From positions 3,842,001 through 3,906,000 of the forward strand of contig CM073590.1 of the NCBI GenBank assembly GCA_037074705.1: DNA of 64,000 bases, given 5' to 3'. The notes beneath the pieces were generated by a model. It saw only the letters and a list, made by a program, of their open reading frames with translations, was not told the DNA's origin and did not search any database. How positions within the stretch are numbered: the stretch's first letter is position 1; each line of letters starts with the position of its first letter. Positions 52,286 through 63,208 of this stretch are shown here, piece after piece. This stretch comes from Zhengitettix transpicula (Eukaryota > Arthropoda > Insecta > Orthoptera > Tetrigidae). The translations under genes and the position numbers were made by a program.

Positions 52286-54260
52286 ATGCTATGCAGCCCA
52301 GGTGAAACTGATTTAAAGTGTGTTTAACCTGAGAGTGGCAAAGCTTTGGTGATATTATGCGTCTTCTGTGTGGGATTTAGTCATCCTGTTGACATCCTGG
52401 TTGCTGGTTCTTGACATCATAGCAGCCAAGTAGCCAAACTGTTTGGTAAACTAGAGAATTCCTGAATTTTTTAATTGTTTTAAAAGTTATAGCACTTTTT
52501 ACTATTACTGCCAGATCTCGTGTTCAACTCAGAAATTAATTTTTGTTGTTACATAAGTTTTAATGTTCTGTCCCACAAAATATCCTGAGAAAGTCTCGTG
52601 TATTATGGTAAGACGTAAATTTATTTGTATTACTTTCTTCAAATATTATATGAACACTTGATTTATAATTATTGTATTTTGATGTTTTTTTAACATATGC
52701 TGATTGATATTGTCACTAATTAATTAAATTCCCATATTTAATAAAAAAGTAGAATTAATAAATTATCCAAATAAATATTGTACGTTACAATTCAGCCTCC
52801 AAAACGAGGGACTCTTAAATGAAAAAGTAATAACTTTTAAAGTATAAAAAAATGTTATTAATTATTACGTTGCTTTCACTGATATACAGCACTTCATAGC
52901 GAGTGTCTAAATCCCGTATATAATGAGTTCATTGGAAAAAAAATTCTGTTATTTGAATTAATAATTTTCTGGTCCTCAATACTTTATCACCCAATCACTG
53001 CACGTCCTTGAATTTGAGGATTGATCTTTGTTTACTTTCATCTCCATCGTATATGCCCTCCAAAATAAAGAAATTATAATTACTACTTAATCAAACAATT
53101 CTAATATTAATTTTACATTTTTAACATTTCTCGCTGGAACGTCAACCACTTCAGAAATTACAGATCCGTAAATGAGCTTTGGTTCTCATTGATTTTTGCT
53201 ATAGTTTTCATAGAAACCTAATAATGATTAATATTGCTGAAATCTTCAAGCAGATTATAAAAGACGTAAACTATAAAATTCTGGGCGGCATAAACCAACG
53301 CTACGCCACTGAATTTTATATTTTGTGTTACTTCGATCACAAAAGCGAATAAATTGGACCATTTGTACGTATAATCCAATTAAACAGGTTGTAATGCATA
53401 AAAATTTAAAATATAACACGTATTCCATACAAATTCATGTAGTTTGTGAATACCTGCTCTATTTATTTCACATTAGCGAAGAGGAAGGAGTAAACTGTGT
53501 ACCATTTACCACTAAGTTTATGTTAATTAATATTAGTGACAAAAAATAAATTTGCATATGGAAGTGAAAGGGAGCAATGAATTTTTTTTGTTTCTTCGAA
53601 TAAGTGTAAAGAGTTTAACCCTTGAACATGGAAGTTATATCAAAGTATAAATAATTAATATATTCAATCTCTCTAGTTAATCAATAAAAAAAGTGACTAG
53701 AACGTGAGGATGTTAATCGGACTAAAAAGCAGGATTAAAAACTGCGCAATGTGAATGTTTTCATTAACGTTTGAAATGAGTAATCTATTTATTGGTTACT
53801 TTAATCGTATAAGCTTCGCTAATAAAGTTTATTCATTAAAATAATTGGCTCGTCAATAAAAAATTAAATTATACAACCAACTTCTAAAAATATTTAGTTT
53901 TAGTGGTAACTTCTGGAATATCAGGTGATATAAAAAACATGTTTCTGTCTTAGACTATTATAATCAATTAGAATTAATTCACATCAATTAGAATTCTTTT
54001 AGAAGGTGGTTTTGTGTGATTTTATCAAACTACAAATTGAAATGTTATTTGAACTGTCTGAATTCCACTAAAGCTTTAGGTTTGCACAATTATGGAAAGA
54101 ACCCTGAATTTGTCATATCGTTCTCTAACGAAAAAACGACTTTTGGTAGCGGGTCAGATTTAAAGTAATAAATACGAACTATTAAAACGTTATTTCTAGT
54201 CATTGGTTACCCTCAAAATTTCTGTTAGAAATAAGCACCATCTATCTAATTCAATATTAT
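52286..54260. other. AT-rich spacer, nothing identified
   Basis: Only short, compositionally simple ORFs (for example 53325-53549). No repeats, RNA genes or promoters that I can support. Confidence 0.5.
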
Positions 54261-54985
54261 TCTAATAAATAAAACTGAGTATTTTTATGTTTGTATGTTC
54301 TGCATAGAAATCTACACCCGTGAAGAAAATTTTGCCAAATTTTGTACATCTCTTCCCTGAAACAAGGAAAGAAAAACTGTGGAGGTAAGACACGAACAAG
54401 AGTGAAAATATTCAAACATGTTAAACGGCCGATATTTGCGTCGAATAAATATTTTTGGGGATCAATAAGATTCATATTTCCCTACAAGCTGTTTGTGTAT
54501 AATTTCAACCCCTTTGGATATTGGATGGGAGAAACCTTAGGGGTAGATGTGAGGGTGTTACACACAAAAAAACGCAAAAGCAACCACGATTGGAGTCAAA
54601 TCCGGGGTTGTGGATGTTGCTGAATTTAATTATAACTTTCAACTTGGTGGTTAAGTTGTATTTCAACCTGTATAAGGGAGGGGGGAGGGGTGGAAGTCTA
54701 AAACATTATGTGCGTTTTTCCACATAAAATTCGACAACAGTGGAGCAAATATAACCAGAGTTTTTTTAAACAAGTTATTTTCGAACCGGAAACAAACAAT
54801 GGGGAGGGGTGGGGGGTAATACACGACTAAATCCCCGAAGGGCTGGAGTGAAATTTCCAAACATGTTAAAACGGTCGATATTTGCCACGAAAGGAAATTT
54901 TTTTGAGTTCAATACGATTGATAGTGTTTCTTCCGATGTTTTTTTTTATATAATTTCAACATCTTTGCTTTTTCTTTTGTATATC
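54261..54985 (+). mobile_element. Helitron 5' fragment
   Basis: It begins with the family's 5' signature TCTAATAAATAAAACTGAG at 54261, then TGTTTGTATGTTC, AAATCTACACC and AAATTTTGCCAAATTTTGTAC, then plus-orientation monomers of the diverged type to about 54985. It lacks the 3' hairpin and CTAG, and its interior is interrupted by poly-T and the LINE at about 55012. The base before TC is T rather than A. Confidence 0.75.
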
Positions 54986-54990
54986 CCCTG

Positions 54991-55015
54991 CTTTTTTTTT
55001 TTTTTTTTTTTTTTC
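54991..55015. repeat. Poly-T tract at the LINE 5' junction
   Basis: A run of about 23 T, one C, then T. It separates the Helitron fragment from the LINE coding sequence. Confidence 0.9.
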
Positions 55016-55017
55016 TT

Positions 55018-55875
55018 TTGTATATTAACGATCTTCCAGAATATATGGACCCTATAAAATCTGTCTTATACGCAGATGACACTAATTTGTTAATTACGGA
55101 CATTGATTTAAATAATCTCAATGCGAAGATTGAGACTGCATCTAGAGACCTAAATACTTGGTTCGCCGCCAATAAATTAACACTCAATGTACAGAAAACT
55201 AAGTTAGTTCGTTTTACAACAGAAACCAACAACATCGTAACGGATAAGTTCTCTGATCATGCGACTTTCCTCGGCTTGCAAGTCGACATGAAATTAAAAT
55301 GGAACTTGCACATTGATCGCCTCGTGCGCAAACTTAGTTCTGTTTGTTACTCATTGAGACTATTGACGCAACAAGTTGATACCAAAACTGCTTCACTAGT
55401 CTACTTTGCCTACTTTCATTCACATATGTGTTACGGTATTGCCAACTGGGGCAATTGTTCTCGTAGTGTGGATGTCTTCAAACTGCAAAAACGAGCCATT
55501 AGAATTATATCAGATTCAGATGCTAGAGAAAGCTGCAGGCCGCTGTTCAAAAGACTTCATATTCTGACTCTACCTAGCGCTTACATATTAGAAATACTAA
55601 AATTTGTTAAACGCAACATGAACCTTTTTGCAAGTAACGGGGACAATCATGGCTATGACACAAGAAACCGTTCAGTTCTTAGGTCTGACAAGCACAGCCT
55701 CAGTCTCTATGAGTCTAGCGTTCATTATTCCGGTATCGCACTATTTAACAGCCTTCCTGATCATGTAAAGAACATCAACAACTACAACTTATTCGTAAAG
55801 GAGTGTAAAACTTACCTTGTCAATGGAACTTATTACTCCGTACACGAATTTTTGAATCGGTCTGACATTCGTTGA
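55018..55875 (+). CDS. Reverse transcriptase C-terminal part, truncated LINE ORF2
   Basis: An open frame of about 285 codons with no genuine ATG start; the frame is simply open from the truncation point, so 55018 (TTG) is not a true start. YADD, the RT catalytic box, is at residues 18-21, preceded by INDLP, a typical Jockey/CR1 motif. LNTWFAANKLTLN follows at about residues 46-58 and the FLGLQVDMKLKWN segment at about 88-100. Further on come the thumb-like region with ANWGNCSRSVDVFKLQKRAI and a C-terminal end HEFLNRSDIR. The fingers part of the RT and the endonuclease are missing, so it cannot be active. The stop is TGA at 55873-55875. Clade placement (CR1/L2 versus Jockey) is uncertain. Confidence 0.88.
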   Translation: MYINDLPEYMDPIKSVLYADDTNLLITDIDLNNLNAKIETASRDLNTWFAANKLTLNVQKTKLVRFTTETNNIVTDKFSDHATFLGLQVDMKLKWNLHIDRLVRKLSSVCYSLRLLTQQVDTKTASLVYFAYFHSHMCYGIANWGNCSRSVDVFKLQKRAIRIISDSDARESCRPLFKRLHILTLPSAYILEILKFVKRNMNLFASNGDNHGYDTRNRSVLRSDKHSLSLYESSVHYSGIALFNSLPDHVKNINNYNLFVKECKTYLVNGTYYSVHEFLNRSDIR

Positions 55876-56213
55876 ACTGCCTTGCCTACAAAATTGCCGA
55901 ATATACTATAAATATGTAAATAGTTTGTCCAGTTTTCCCCTTTTGGTTCTGTTTTCCTGCCTCTGCTTTCTGTTTTAGTAAATATCTATGACGACATCCC
56001 TCTGTTCCTTGCGACAGGAGATTAATACCAGGAAGTGATTTGTGTCGTGTGCGTGTTTCCTAAAAATAGTGTGTATGATTGTAGTGACTAGACTAATATA
56101 AACAGATATGAATTTTTGTGTGTGTTTTTGTGTATTATAAGTTTATATGCAATTTATCTACTGTACATTTGTGACGAATCCTATTTCCTCTTTAGAGGGC
56201 TAATGGTGAATAA

Positions 56214-56242
56214 ATCTATCTATCTATCTATCTATCTATCTA
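56214..56242. repeat. (TCTA)n tail of LINE
   Basis: Seven tandem TCTA units directly after AATAAA. Confidence 0.92.
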
Positions 56243-56854
56243 ATGGGACAGGAGAACCTTTGCGGAGTAATTTTTACATTCTTGAGTTACACGAATAAAA
56301 TTTTACTCGCTTAGGGCACGTGGGGCATAATTATCTCTCTTAAGGTAATACGTGAATATTTGGCTGTATTAGGTTACGGAGTATATTTTTTGAAGAGTCA
56401 TTTTTATAATATTTGGTAGTGGGAGAATTTATGGCTTATGATGAAATTAGCATTTCCTCTGCATAGTTAAGCTACGGAAAATCACATCTCGACTAATAGA
56501 TTAATATGGAATTAAATACCTTTTCGGGCGTATATAAAAAATACCCGGGCACCGACGGTATGAAGATAGTTAAATAATAAATTTTAACACAAAATTGCTA
56601 GTATTACATAGTCTTAATTGTTTAATATTTCGGAAATATATTTAGAAAGCATTCCCCACAACTTTATCTTTAGAGTGGCATATGAATACTGAAAAAAATG
56701 CGTAACCAATATATATTTTCAATTTTATGGTCTAGAGGGGGCTTACTTTATTGGGTTTTCTATTTAGATTAATTTAAAAGCTTAAAAGGGGGCGGAGACT
56801 ACAATTAACATAGTCAACGGATAATTCTCGTCAGAATGAAAAAAAAAACAACGC
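56243..56854. other. AT-rich spacer, nothing identified
   Basis: No ORF or repeat worth naming. Confidence 0.5.
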
Positions 56855-57175
56855 AAATAAACATAGTTCAAGTATCCCTATTATCCCTATCCCTATCCCT
56901 ATTATCCGGTACTTCAACCGATGAGGAATTACAGAAAAGTTATGAAGAAATCATTTAGGAGAAGATAATATATAAGTAATAGAAGATTTCAACGTCCAAG
57001 TAGGAGAAACTAAGCAAAGAAAAAGTACAGGGTTCTATGGAATAGACGAACGATTCGAGAGAGGAAACCGTCTGTTAATTCTGCGAAAAGCAAAATTTTT
57101 TATAAGAAACATTTATTAAAATACTAAGAGAATATATACATGGACGAGACCCGGAAATACTGAAGACACCTATTG
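56855..57175 (+). pseudogene. RTE-type LINE endonuclease relic
   Basis: Across two frames the translation reads IVQVS, then GTSTDEELQKSYEEI (about 56910-56955), a stop, EKIIYK, then EDFNVQVGETKQ (about 56982), STGFYGIDERFERGNRLL and a WTRPGN-type segment. These match the order of the apurinic-like endonuclease of RTE-clade LINEs (DFN-QVG and ERG-RL blocks). In-frame stops and a frameshift show it is dead. A CCCTAT repeat interrupts the first part. The following ORF (57184-57510) has no recognised match and is probably chance or 3' remnants. Confidence 0.7.
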
Positions 57176-58974
57176 ACGCTGATGTGGATTCTGTCCGTAA
57201 TTTAATTCTGATAAAGTGCAGAATTAGGCAAGGTGCGTCTGGGATGCAGGCAACGTATGATGTTATCTTCATTCAGATGGTTGAGGATTTCCGAGCTTCA
57301 GATCAAATGAGTTCTGAAAGCGATAAATTGCAAAAAGACTGCAAAAAGTGGCTAAATCTGATTGGACAATTGAGGAAGAGAACGGCTGAACTTAACGTAA
57401 GCAAATGTCATCGGTTGTCTCTTATTATATTTCAAAAAACCTCAATTGTCAGTTTCATGCTAGTTTGTTTTGTAATCAACCCTAAGAGATACTTTGTACA
57501 TATATATTAATTGTGTAATATTATGGAATCATTATTTTGTCAATCAAATAAATTTTGTGTTATTTAATTCAAGTAAATTATATCAAACAAAATTAATAAT
57601 AAATTAATGCAATTATTCATAAAATTAAGAGTCCTATTAAACAACCTTACCACAAAAATTGTATGGAAAATATGTTGCAAGAAATAAACAACTTACTTCA
57701 ACAAAAGTCTGACTCAAATATAAATATGTGGGAAACTGATCAGCTATTTGAGGAGGAGCAAAGAGGGCATTAAAGTAGAATAGCAGATGATTGTAGTAAT
57801 AAATATACTTATACTGTAGAATTTAATGCTAATTAAAATATACTTAATTTATTAATAAATACATTCCTTGCAAAATAAGAAATTTACAATTGAATTGAAC
57901 ATATATAAAATGATAATTCCCAGGGCGATATAATTTTAAAATGGGATGAATTAAACTAACTCTCATGGTCGTTCGTGGGTTAGGTTCGGAAAACGTATTT
58001 AAATGTAACAAAATACTACCACGGCAAGCTTCGGCCTTGGTTATGCGAAGTAATATATTTTTACTTACCGGTCGCATCAGACAGCAAACCATAAAAATGG
58101 TAAAAACTAGGTTCTCTATACAAGTTGCAAACTGCCCATCTTCCTTTCTCAACTAAAATTCCATATCTGGACGTCTTCCCTCCAAACAAAACTGCATAAC
58201 TGGCTGCCGCATTCTGCCGGCTCACATATATACGTGTCTCTGGCTTCCGTTTGTGAAAACAGCACGTGTTCGCCACCCACGTTCGCAGAGCTGTCATCGA
58301 CCAAAACAAAAAGTATTGCTACCCTTTTCTTAACCGTGGAAAGAAAAGGATCTAGCAAGAAGCTCGTGCCGATTCTCCACGTTCATAAATTTGTGTCAAC
58401 TACATTCTTTCCGTCAATTCGGACAATGGTATTATCTGTCTAGCTCGTGTTACCAACCCAAAACAGAGTTTCGATTATTCTGGAGGAACGTAATTAATGC
58501 ATTACAAGGTTATAAGAAAAACATTCCTGTTTCCAACATTGAAATTGAAATAATAAAAATAAGAAATAATTACAAGTTTGAAAAAATGTTTTATGGGTTA
58601 TAATTTAGATCCAATTACCTATCACTTGACGATGAAGACGAATGTACCGTTAATCATACACCATGGTTCTCTGCGCATTGAGTGAGTAATTCTAATGTGG
58701 ACGTTCTCTGATTCGTGAAAATTAACATTTCACTAATAACGTTATGCGATTGAATACATTGGGAATTGTAATGCAGAATATATTATTCCTGGAATAGCCA
58801 TGCTTGAAATAAATTTGAATTGAGCTGGAGAATACCTTCATTTGATAAAATTTAGCTACAGAATAAATGATTACTAAAATGATAGGATATTAATTTGGTC
58901 GTATAAAATAGTTTTCACGTTATAAAAATTATCTTACTAACGATAATGATTCATATTATGTTATATTGATAAGT
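57176..58974. other. Spacer, no supported gene
   Basis: Overlapping short ORFs occur in three frames at 57965-58443. On the minus strand the frame ending at 58069 meets a good splice-donor-like CG|GTAAGT (58063-58070), but no acceptor, conserved domain or partner exon is visible. Otherwise AT-rich and featureless. Confidence 0.35.
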
Positions 58975-59734
58975 TACCTAACAACCCTTTGCCCGCGGGC
59001 CACATCCGGCCCTCGTGTAAGGTTTGTCCGGGCAGTCACCAAGTTTTCTGTTTCATATTATTCGTATAGTTGACCAAAACTATAAAATAAAAGTTCTTCT
59101 CGTACTTCGAGCCAGTTTCGTGAGGTATTTTTGCAAGTTTTTTACGTGAGACACGTTTACAAAGGTAAATATACAAATATAAATAATTTTATGTGTAAAA
59201 TGATGTCGCTCTTCGGCAGTACTTATTTCTGTGAGCAATTTTTTTCAAATATTAATTTAACGAAAGCAAAAAGCAAATAATTATCCTTACTAATTTGGAA
59301 TGCTCCTTAAGCGTGTCAACATCACTTTAATCAAAAATTGAACTTCTTGAAAAAGAAAGGCAATCCCAAGTTTTTCATTAGTTAGAGTTGTAAAACTATA
59401 ATTTTATTGAAGAAAAAGTTATCGGGTTTCCACCCGGGTAAAACACCGATTGTAACGCGACGTTTCTACGATCAAATGCACTGCCGTCATCTTATAGGCG
59501 AAGTTCGGCAATGTATTTGGTCCTAGAAACGTCGCGTTACAATCGCTGTTTTACCCGGGTGGAAAACCTAGAACATTTTCTTCAACAAATACATCGGGAA
59601 AGCCTTCAATATTTGATGTAATCTTATTATATGTAATACCAACAATCAGTATACATACATATCATTTTTAAATAAATACTATTACTATCAATTGTTTTTT
59701 CTGTATGGCCTACAAAAAAGGTTGCCCATCCCTG
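58975..59734. mobile_element. hAT-like non-autonomous element
   Basis: The right end (59700-59734), read in reverse complement, is CAGGGATGGGCAACC followed by a T-run and GTAGGCCATACAG, a typical hAT terminus. The left end (about 58975) has CAACCCTTTGCCCGCGGGCC and CACATCCGGCCC, matching the opposite hAT end, but its first bases are decayed. About 760 bp and no transposase, so non-autonomous. A fold-back element (59407-59585) lies inside. Confidence 0.65.
59407..59585. mobile_element. Near-perfect fold-back element
   Basis: The arms 59407-59471 and 59521-59585 are reverse complements over 65 bp with only a few mismatches, including TTCCACCCGGGTAAAACA and GATTGTAACGCGACGTTTCT. The loop is about 49 bp. 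Together they form a single 179-bp hairpin within the hAT-like element. Good arm identity implies recent origin or gene-conversion-like upkeep. The class of DNA transposon is unknown. Confidence 0.8.
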
Positions 59735-59969
59735 TTCTAGATATATGTTAATATTATCAACGTATATTTAACATAGAATGAAGTCAAATGTCTCGAATAA
59801 ATTGTATCGGAGGACATGTGCATCAAAACTATAAATACGAAAATAAAACTTTTGATAACTAGGAATATACAGTGACTGGGCAGATTATGACGAATTAACT
59901 GTGACCAACAAATGTTATAATATAAAAATTTACCCTTTAAATATAAAATTTAGAGAAAGCCCACCACAA

Positions 59970-60310
59970 TGTAGAGTTATTTTATATATCTCATTGATCC
60001 CGAAATATATTTTATTCGACTCAAAAGTAGGCAGGTTAACATGTTTGAACATTTCTATCCCCGCCCTAGTTTGTTCAGCACTTAACATTCCGGGGCATTG
60101 CCTCGGTTGTCATAAATAAATTAAGCTACTTCCAATCCCCGATTTGACTCGAATCTCGATTATTTTTTTCTAACGATACTACACCCCTCCCTTATTGCTG
60201 ATTAAAGCAGTTTAAATTATAAATTATTATAAATAAGCATAGAATGTATTCAAAAATGGACCAAAAAGTAATTAATCAACTATAATTTTAAAATTCACCC
60301 CCAATTACTC
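59970..60310 (-). repeat. Helitron internal monomer fragment
   Basis: It contains TCATTGATCCCGAAATATAT, GGTTAACATGTTTGAA, TTGTCATAAATAAATTAA and GATTTGACTCGAATCTCG in the order used by the minus-strand Helitron monomers. No 5' or 3' terminus is present. Confidence 0.7.
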
Positions 60311-60459
60311 TTTGGGAGCTGGTAAACGCTTTCAAGGGCCAACAAAAACTATTAGGGGGTCACCACACGAACTCACTAAAGTTTCGTTCTATTGGATAAA
60401 TAGTTTAGAATCATATAAGGGACACAAAAACAACCGAAATTCATATTTATATATAGAGA

Positions 60460-61965
60460 GAATCACAATTGATTATAGAAAAAAAAGTTTTTATTGTTTC
60501 GATAGCGGAATAAATACTAATAATTACACCGCTTGCTAAAGTGCATGGATACTTATTCTCAGCGGATATATCCTAGAAAGAAACTATATCAACACGGGGC
60601 AGTAGCCTTACCCTTATTATAAGGTAGTAAAACTAGGTTGTGACGTCACGCAAAAGAAACCGCTTTTTGATCATCCGACTTATTGTGACACGTGGCACAC
60701 AAAATGGAGTCCTAGAAATTTTTTAATATGATAATGTTAACTCTAAACTACTATTTAGTATACATTAACCATTGATTACGGACAAAAATGTTTTGAATAT
60801 TTCGGAAGCGTAATAAATACTATTAATTTCCCTGCCTGCTAAAGTGCACATATGCTTGAATATCAGCCTTTTTGTCCTGCAGGGAAGTTGGCTCACCACG
60901 GGGCAGCTCGCTTACCGCTGTTGTAAGGACATAAAAGCGGGCGGGTTACATCAAGCAAAAGAATCCGCCATTTTTATATCCCTCTTTATTTGACACGTGG
61001 CATAGAAAATGGATGACTGGAATTTTTTTCATATAAGAAACTTAATGCTAAACTATTAATTAGCATATAGGCGATTGCTTATTGACAAAACTGTTTTTAA
61101 TATTCCCATATAGTAACAAATACCATTAAATACTCCCCTTGCAAAATTGCATGTATGCTTAATTAACGGCTGAAATGACCTGCAGTGAAGCTGCCTGAAG
61201 ACGGGGCAGTTGCCTTACCCTTGGTATGAGGAAGTAATAACGGTCCGGGATGTCGCGTAAAAGAATCCGCGTTTTGAAAGGCCAACATTCTGTGACTAGT
61301 TGTATACAAAAAGGCGGCCTGGAATTTTTATATTATGAGAATGTTATTGCTAAACTATTATTTAGTATATATAACGATTAATTACTGACAATTTTTTTTT
61401 CTAATTTCGATAGCGTAATAAATATTTTAATTAATCTGCCTGTTTAAGTCCACGTATGAATGAATATCATCCGATGTGTACTGCAGAGAAGCTGGCTCAA
61501 CACGGTGCTGCTGCCATAGCCCTGTTTAATAAGCAAGTTAAAGCGGGCGGGTACGTCACACAAAAGAATCCGCCATTTGTATTTACCACTTTATTTGACA
61601 CGTGATATAAAAAAGGATGACTGGAAATATAATAATGTGAGAATATTAATGTTAAACTATTAATTAATATATAAGGCAATTGTTTATTGACGAAAATGTT
61701 TTTATTATTTCCATAGAGTAAAAACGTCTATTAATTACTCAGATTGCAAATTTGCATGTATGCTTAATTTGCAGCTGATGTGTCCTGCATGGGAGCTGGC
61801 ACAACACGTGGCAGCTGTTTTACAGTTTTTATAGGGAAGTAAAAGTGGGTTTTGCCGTCACGGATAAAATACCTACTTTTGAAAATCAGACTTCATTTTA
61901 CACGTCGCATACTAAATGACTTCCTGGAATATTTTAATATGTTAATACTAATTTAATCTTTAGTA
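60460..61965. repeat. Tandem satellite, ~302-bp monomers with dimeric pattern
   Basis: Five diverged monomers repeat at about 60536, 60838, 61141, 61441 and 61744 (spacing 300-303 bp), preceded by a partial unit from about 60460. Shared landmarks are AAAGTGCAT-ATGCTT, a GGGGCAG block, a CGTCACGCAAAAGAA block, TGACACGTGGCA and CTATTATTTAGTATA. Monomers 1, 3 and 5 resemble each other more than monomers 2 and 4 (the latter share GCGGGCGGG and AAAGAATCCGCCATTT), so a ~604-bp dimer is the real unit. It is unrelated to the Helitron monomers and ends where H9 begins. Confidence 0.8.
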
Positions 61966-63208
61966 CTTGCTGGTTGCCCAGTGTTTGCCGTCATGCCATT
62001 TATCCATAACCCCCGATTTGTCTCTAATCATGGTAGCTTATGCATTATTTTTATGTAACGCAACTCGACCCCTATCCCAAAATGTGTTCACCTCCAATTC
62101 CTAAGGGTTGTTAAACTCATTGATCCTGAAATAGTTTCATTCGCCAAATATATCGCCTTTTCAACAAGATCGAAAATTTCACCCCCACTTCAGTGGGTTA
62201 AAAAAAAGTATTTTTATCACGTAAAAATCGGTCGGTTACATTGTTTGAAAATTTCTTACCTCGCACACACCCTTACCCCCACCTCCGCGCGTTACCCAGT
62301 TTATCACAATTAATCTCAGCGACATCCATTTTCTAGATTTAGACTCCAATCTCGGTTTTTTGCGTTATTTTTATGTAATGCAATTCCACTCGACCCACCA
62401 TAGATAGTTCTCTACTGTCAAATCGAGAGGGGATGTAATTGTACACAGAATATATTAAACAATATTATGAGTGCCATTGACCCCGTAAAACATTTATTCG
62501 ACGCTAATATCGAAAGGTTCATATCCCCGCCCACGTCCACCCAGTCCCTCCCACCCTCGCCCATCTCAAAGCGTTACCCAGGTATGCATAAATAAATTAA
62601 GTGACTTCATAAACCCCTATTTGTCTTGTATCTCGATAGTTTTCGCTTTATTTCTTCTAACTCCTCTCCACCCTCATGTCTACCCGTGCTCCCCTCCCAT
62701 ACCGAAAGTGTTTGAAATTATATACGGAAAACATGAAGAGAAATTTTATGAATCTCATTGTTCCCTGAATATGTATATTCGACACCAAAGTCGACCATTT
62801 AACACGTTTGAAAATTTCTACCCACGCAGACCTCTGCACAGCCACTACCACCGTAATACCCCACGCGTTACTCATCCATTACCTTGGATTTGACTCTAAT
62901 TTCGGTTGGATTCACGTGCCGTAAAGGAATTGAAATTATACTCATATTACATCTGAGAAACACTATCAATCTCTTCGACTCCTAAAAATATTTATCCTGC
63001 TCAAATATAGGCTGTTAAGCATGTTTTAATTTTTTCACCCCCGTTCACTCCCACTGCTGAGGGTGGTAGCAGTGTCTCATCCCAATAAGTGTTTGTTTTC
63101 TGGTCGCAAAGAACGTGTGTAGAAATTTAGTGAATTTTGCTCCACCGGTGTATATTTTTATAAGGAACATACAAACAAACAAACGCTCTACTTTATGTAT
63201 TAGATAGA
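61966..63208 (-). mobile_element. Helitron H9, degenerate, 1.2 kb
   Basis: The left end at 61966 reads CTTGCTGGTTGCCCAGTG, a decayed version of the CTAG terminus, preceded by A. The right end is a 5' terminus (reverse complement TCTATCTAATACATAAAG) that touches the CTAG of H10 at 63209. If the terminus is taken at GA 63203-63204 instead, a 4-bp TAGA remains between the elements. The inside is three to four diverged monomers plus one terminal X-like unit (63010-63200). Non-autonomous. Confidence 0.75.

Larger units (their letters stand above)
55012..56242 (+). mobile_element. 5'-truncated non-LTR retrotransposon (CR1/Jockey type)
   Basis: The element comprises the 3' part of a reverse transcriptase ORF, a 3' UTR of about 340 bp, AATAAA at about 56209-56214, and a (TCTA)n tail to 56242. 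A short tandem-repeat tail rather than poly-A, and the RT sequence, suit the CR1/L2/Jockey group. The 5' part (ORF1, endonuclease, N-terminal RT) is absent, as expected from incomplete target-primed reverse transcription. It is the youngest-looking coding relic in the window because its ORF is uninterrupted for 285 codons. Confidence 0.85.

Noticed and set aside
57184..57510. 108-codon ORF following the RTE relic
   Set aside because: Its sequence does not continue the endonuclease or RT motifs, and the frame before it is broken. Probably chance.
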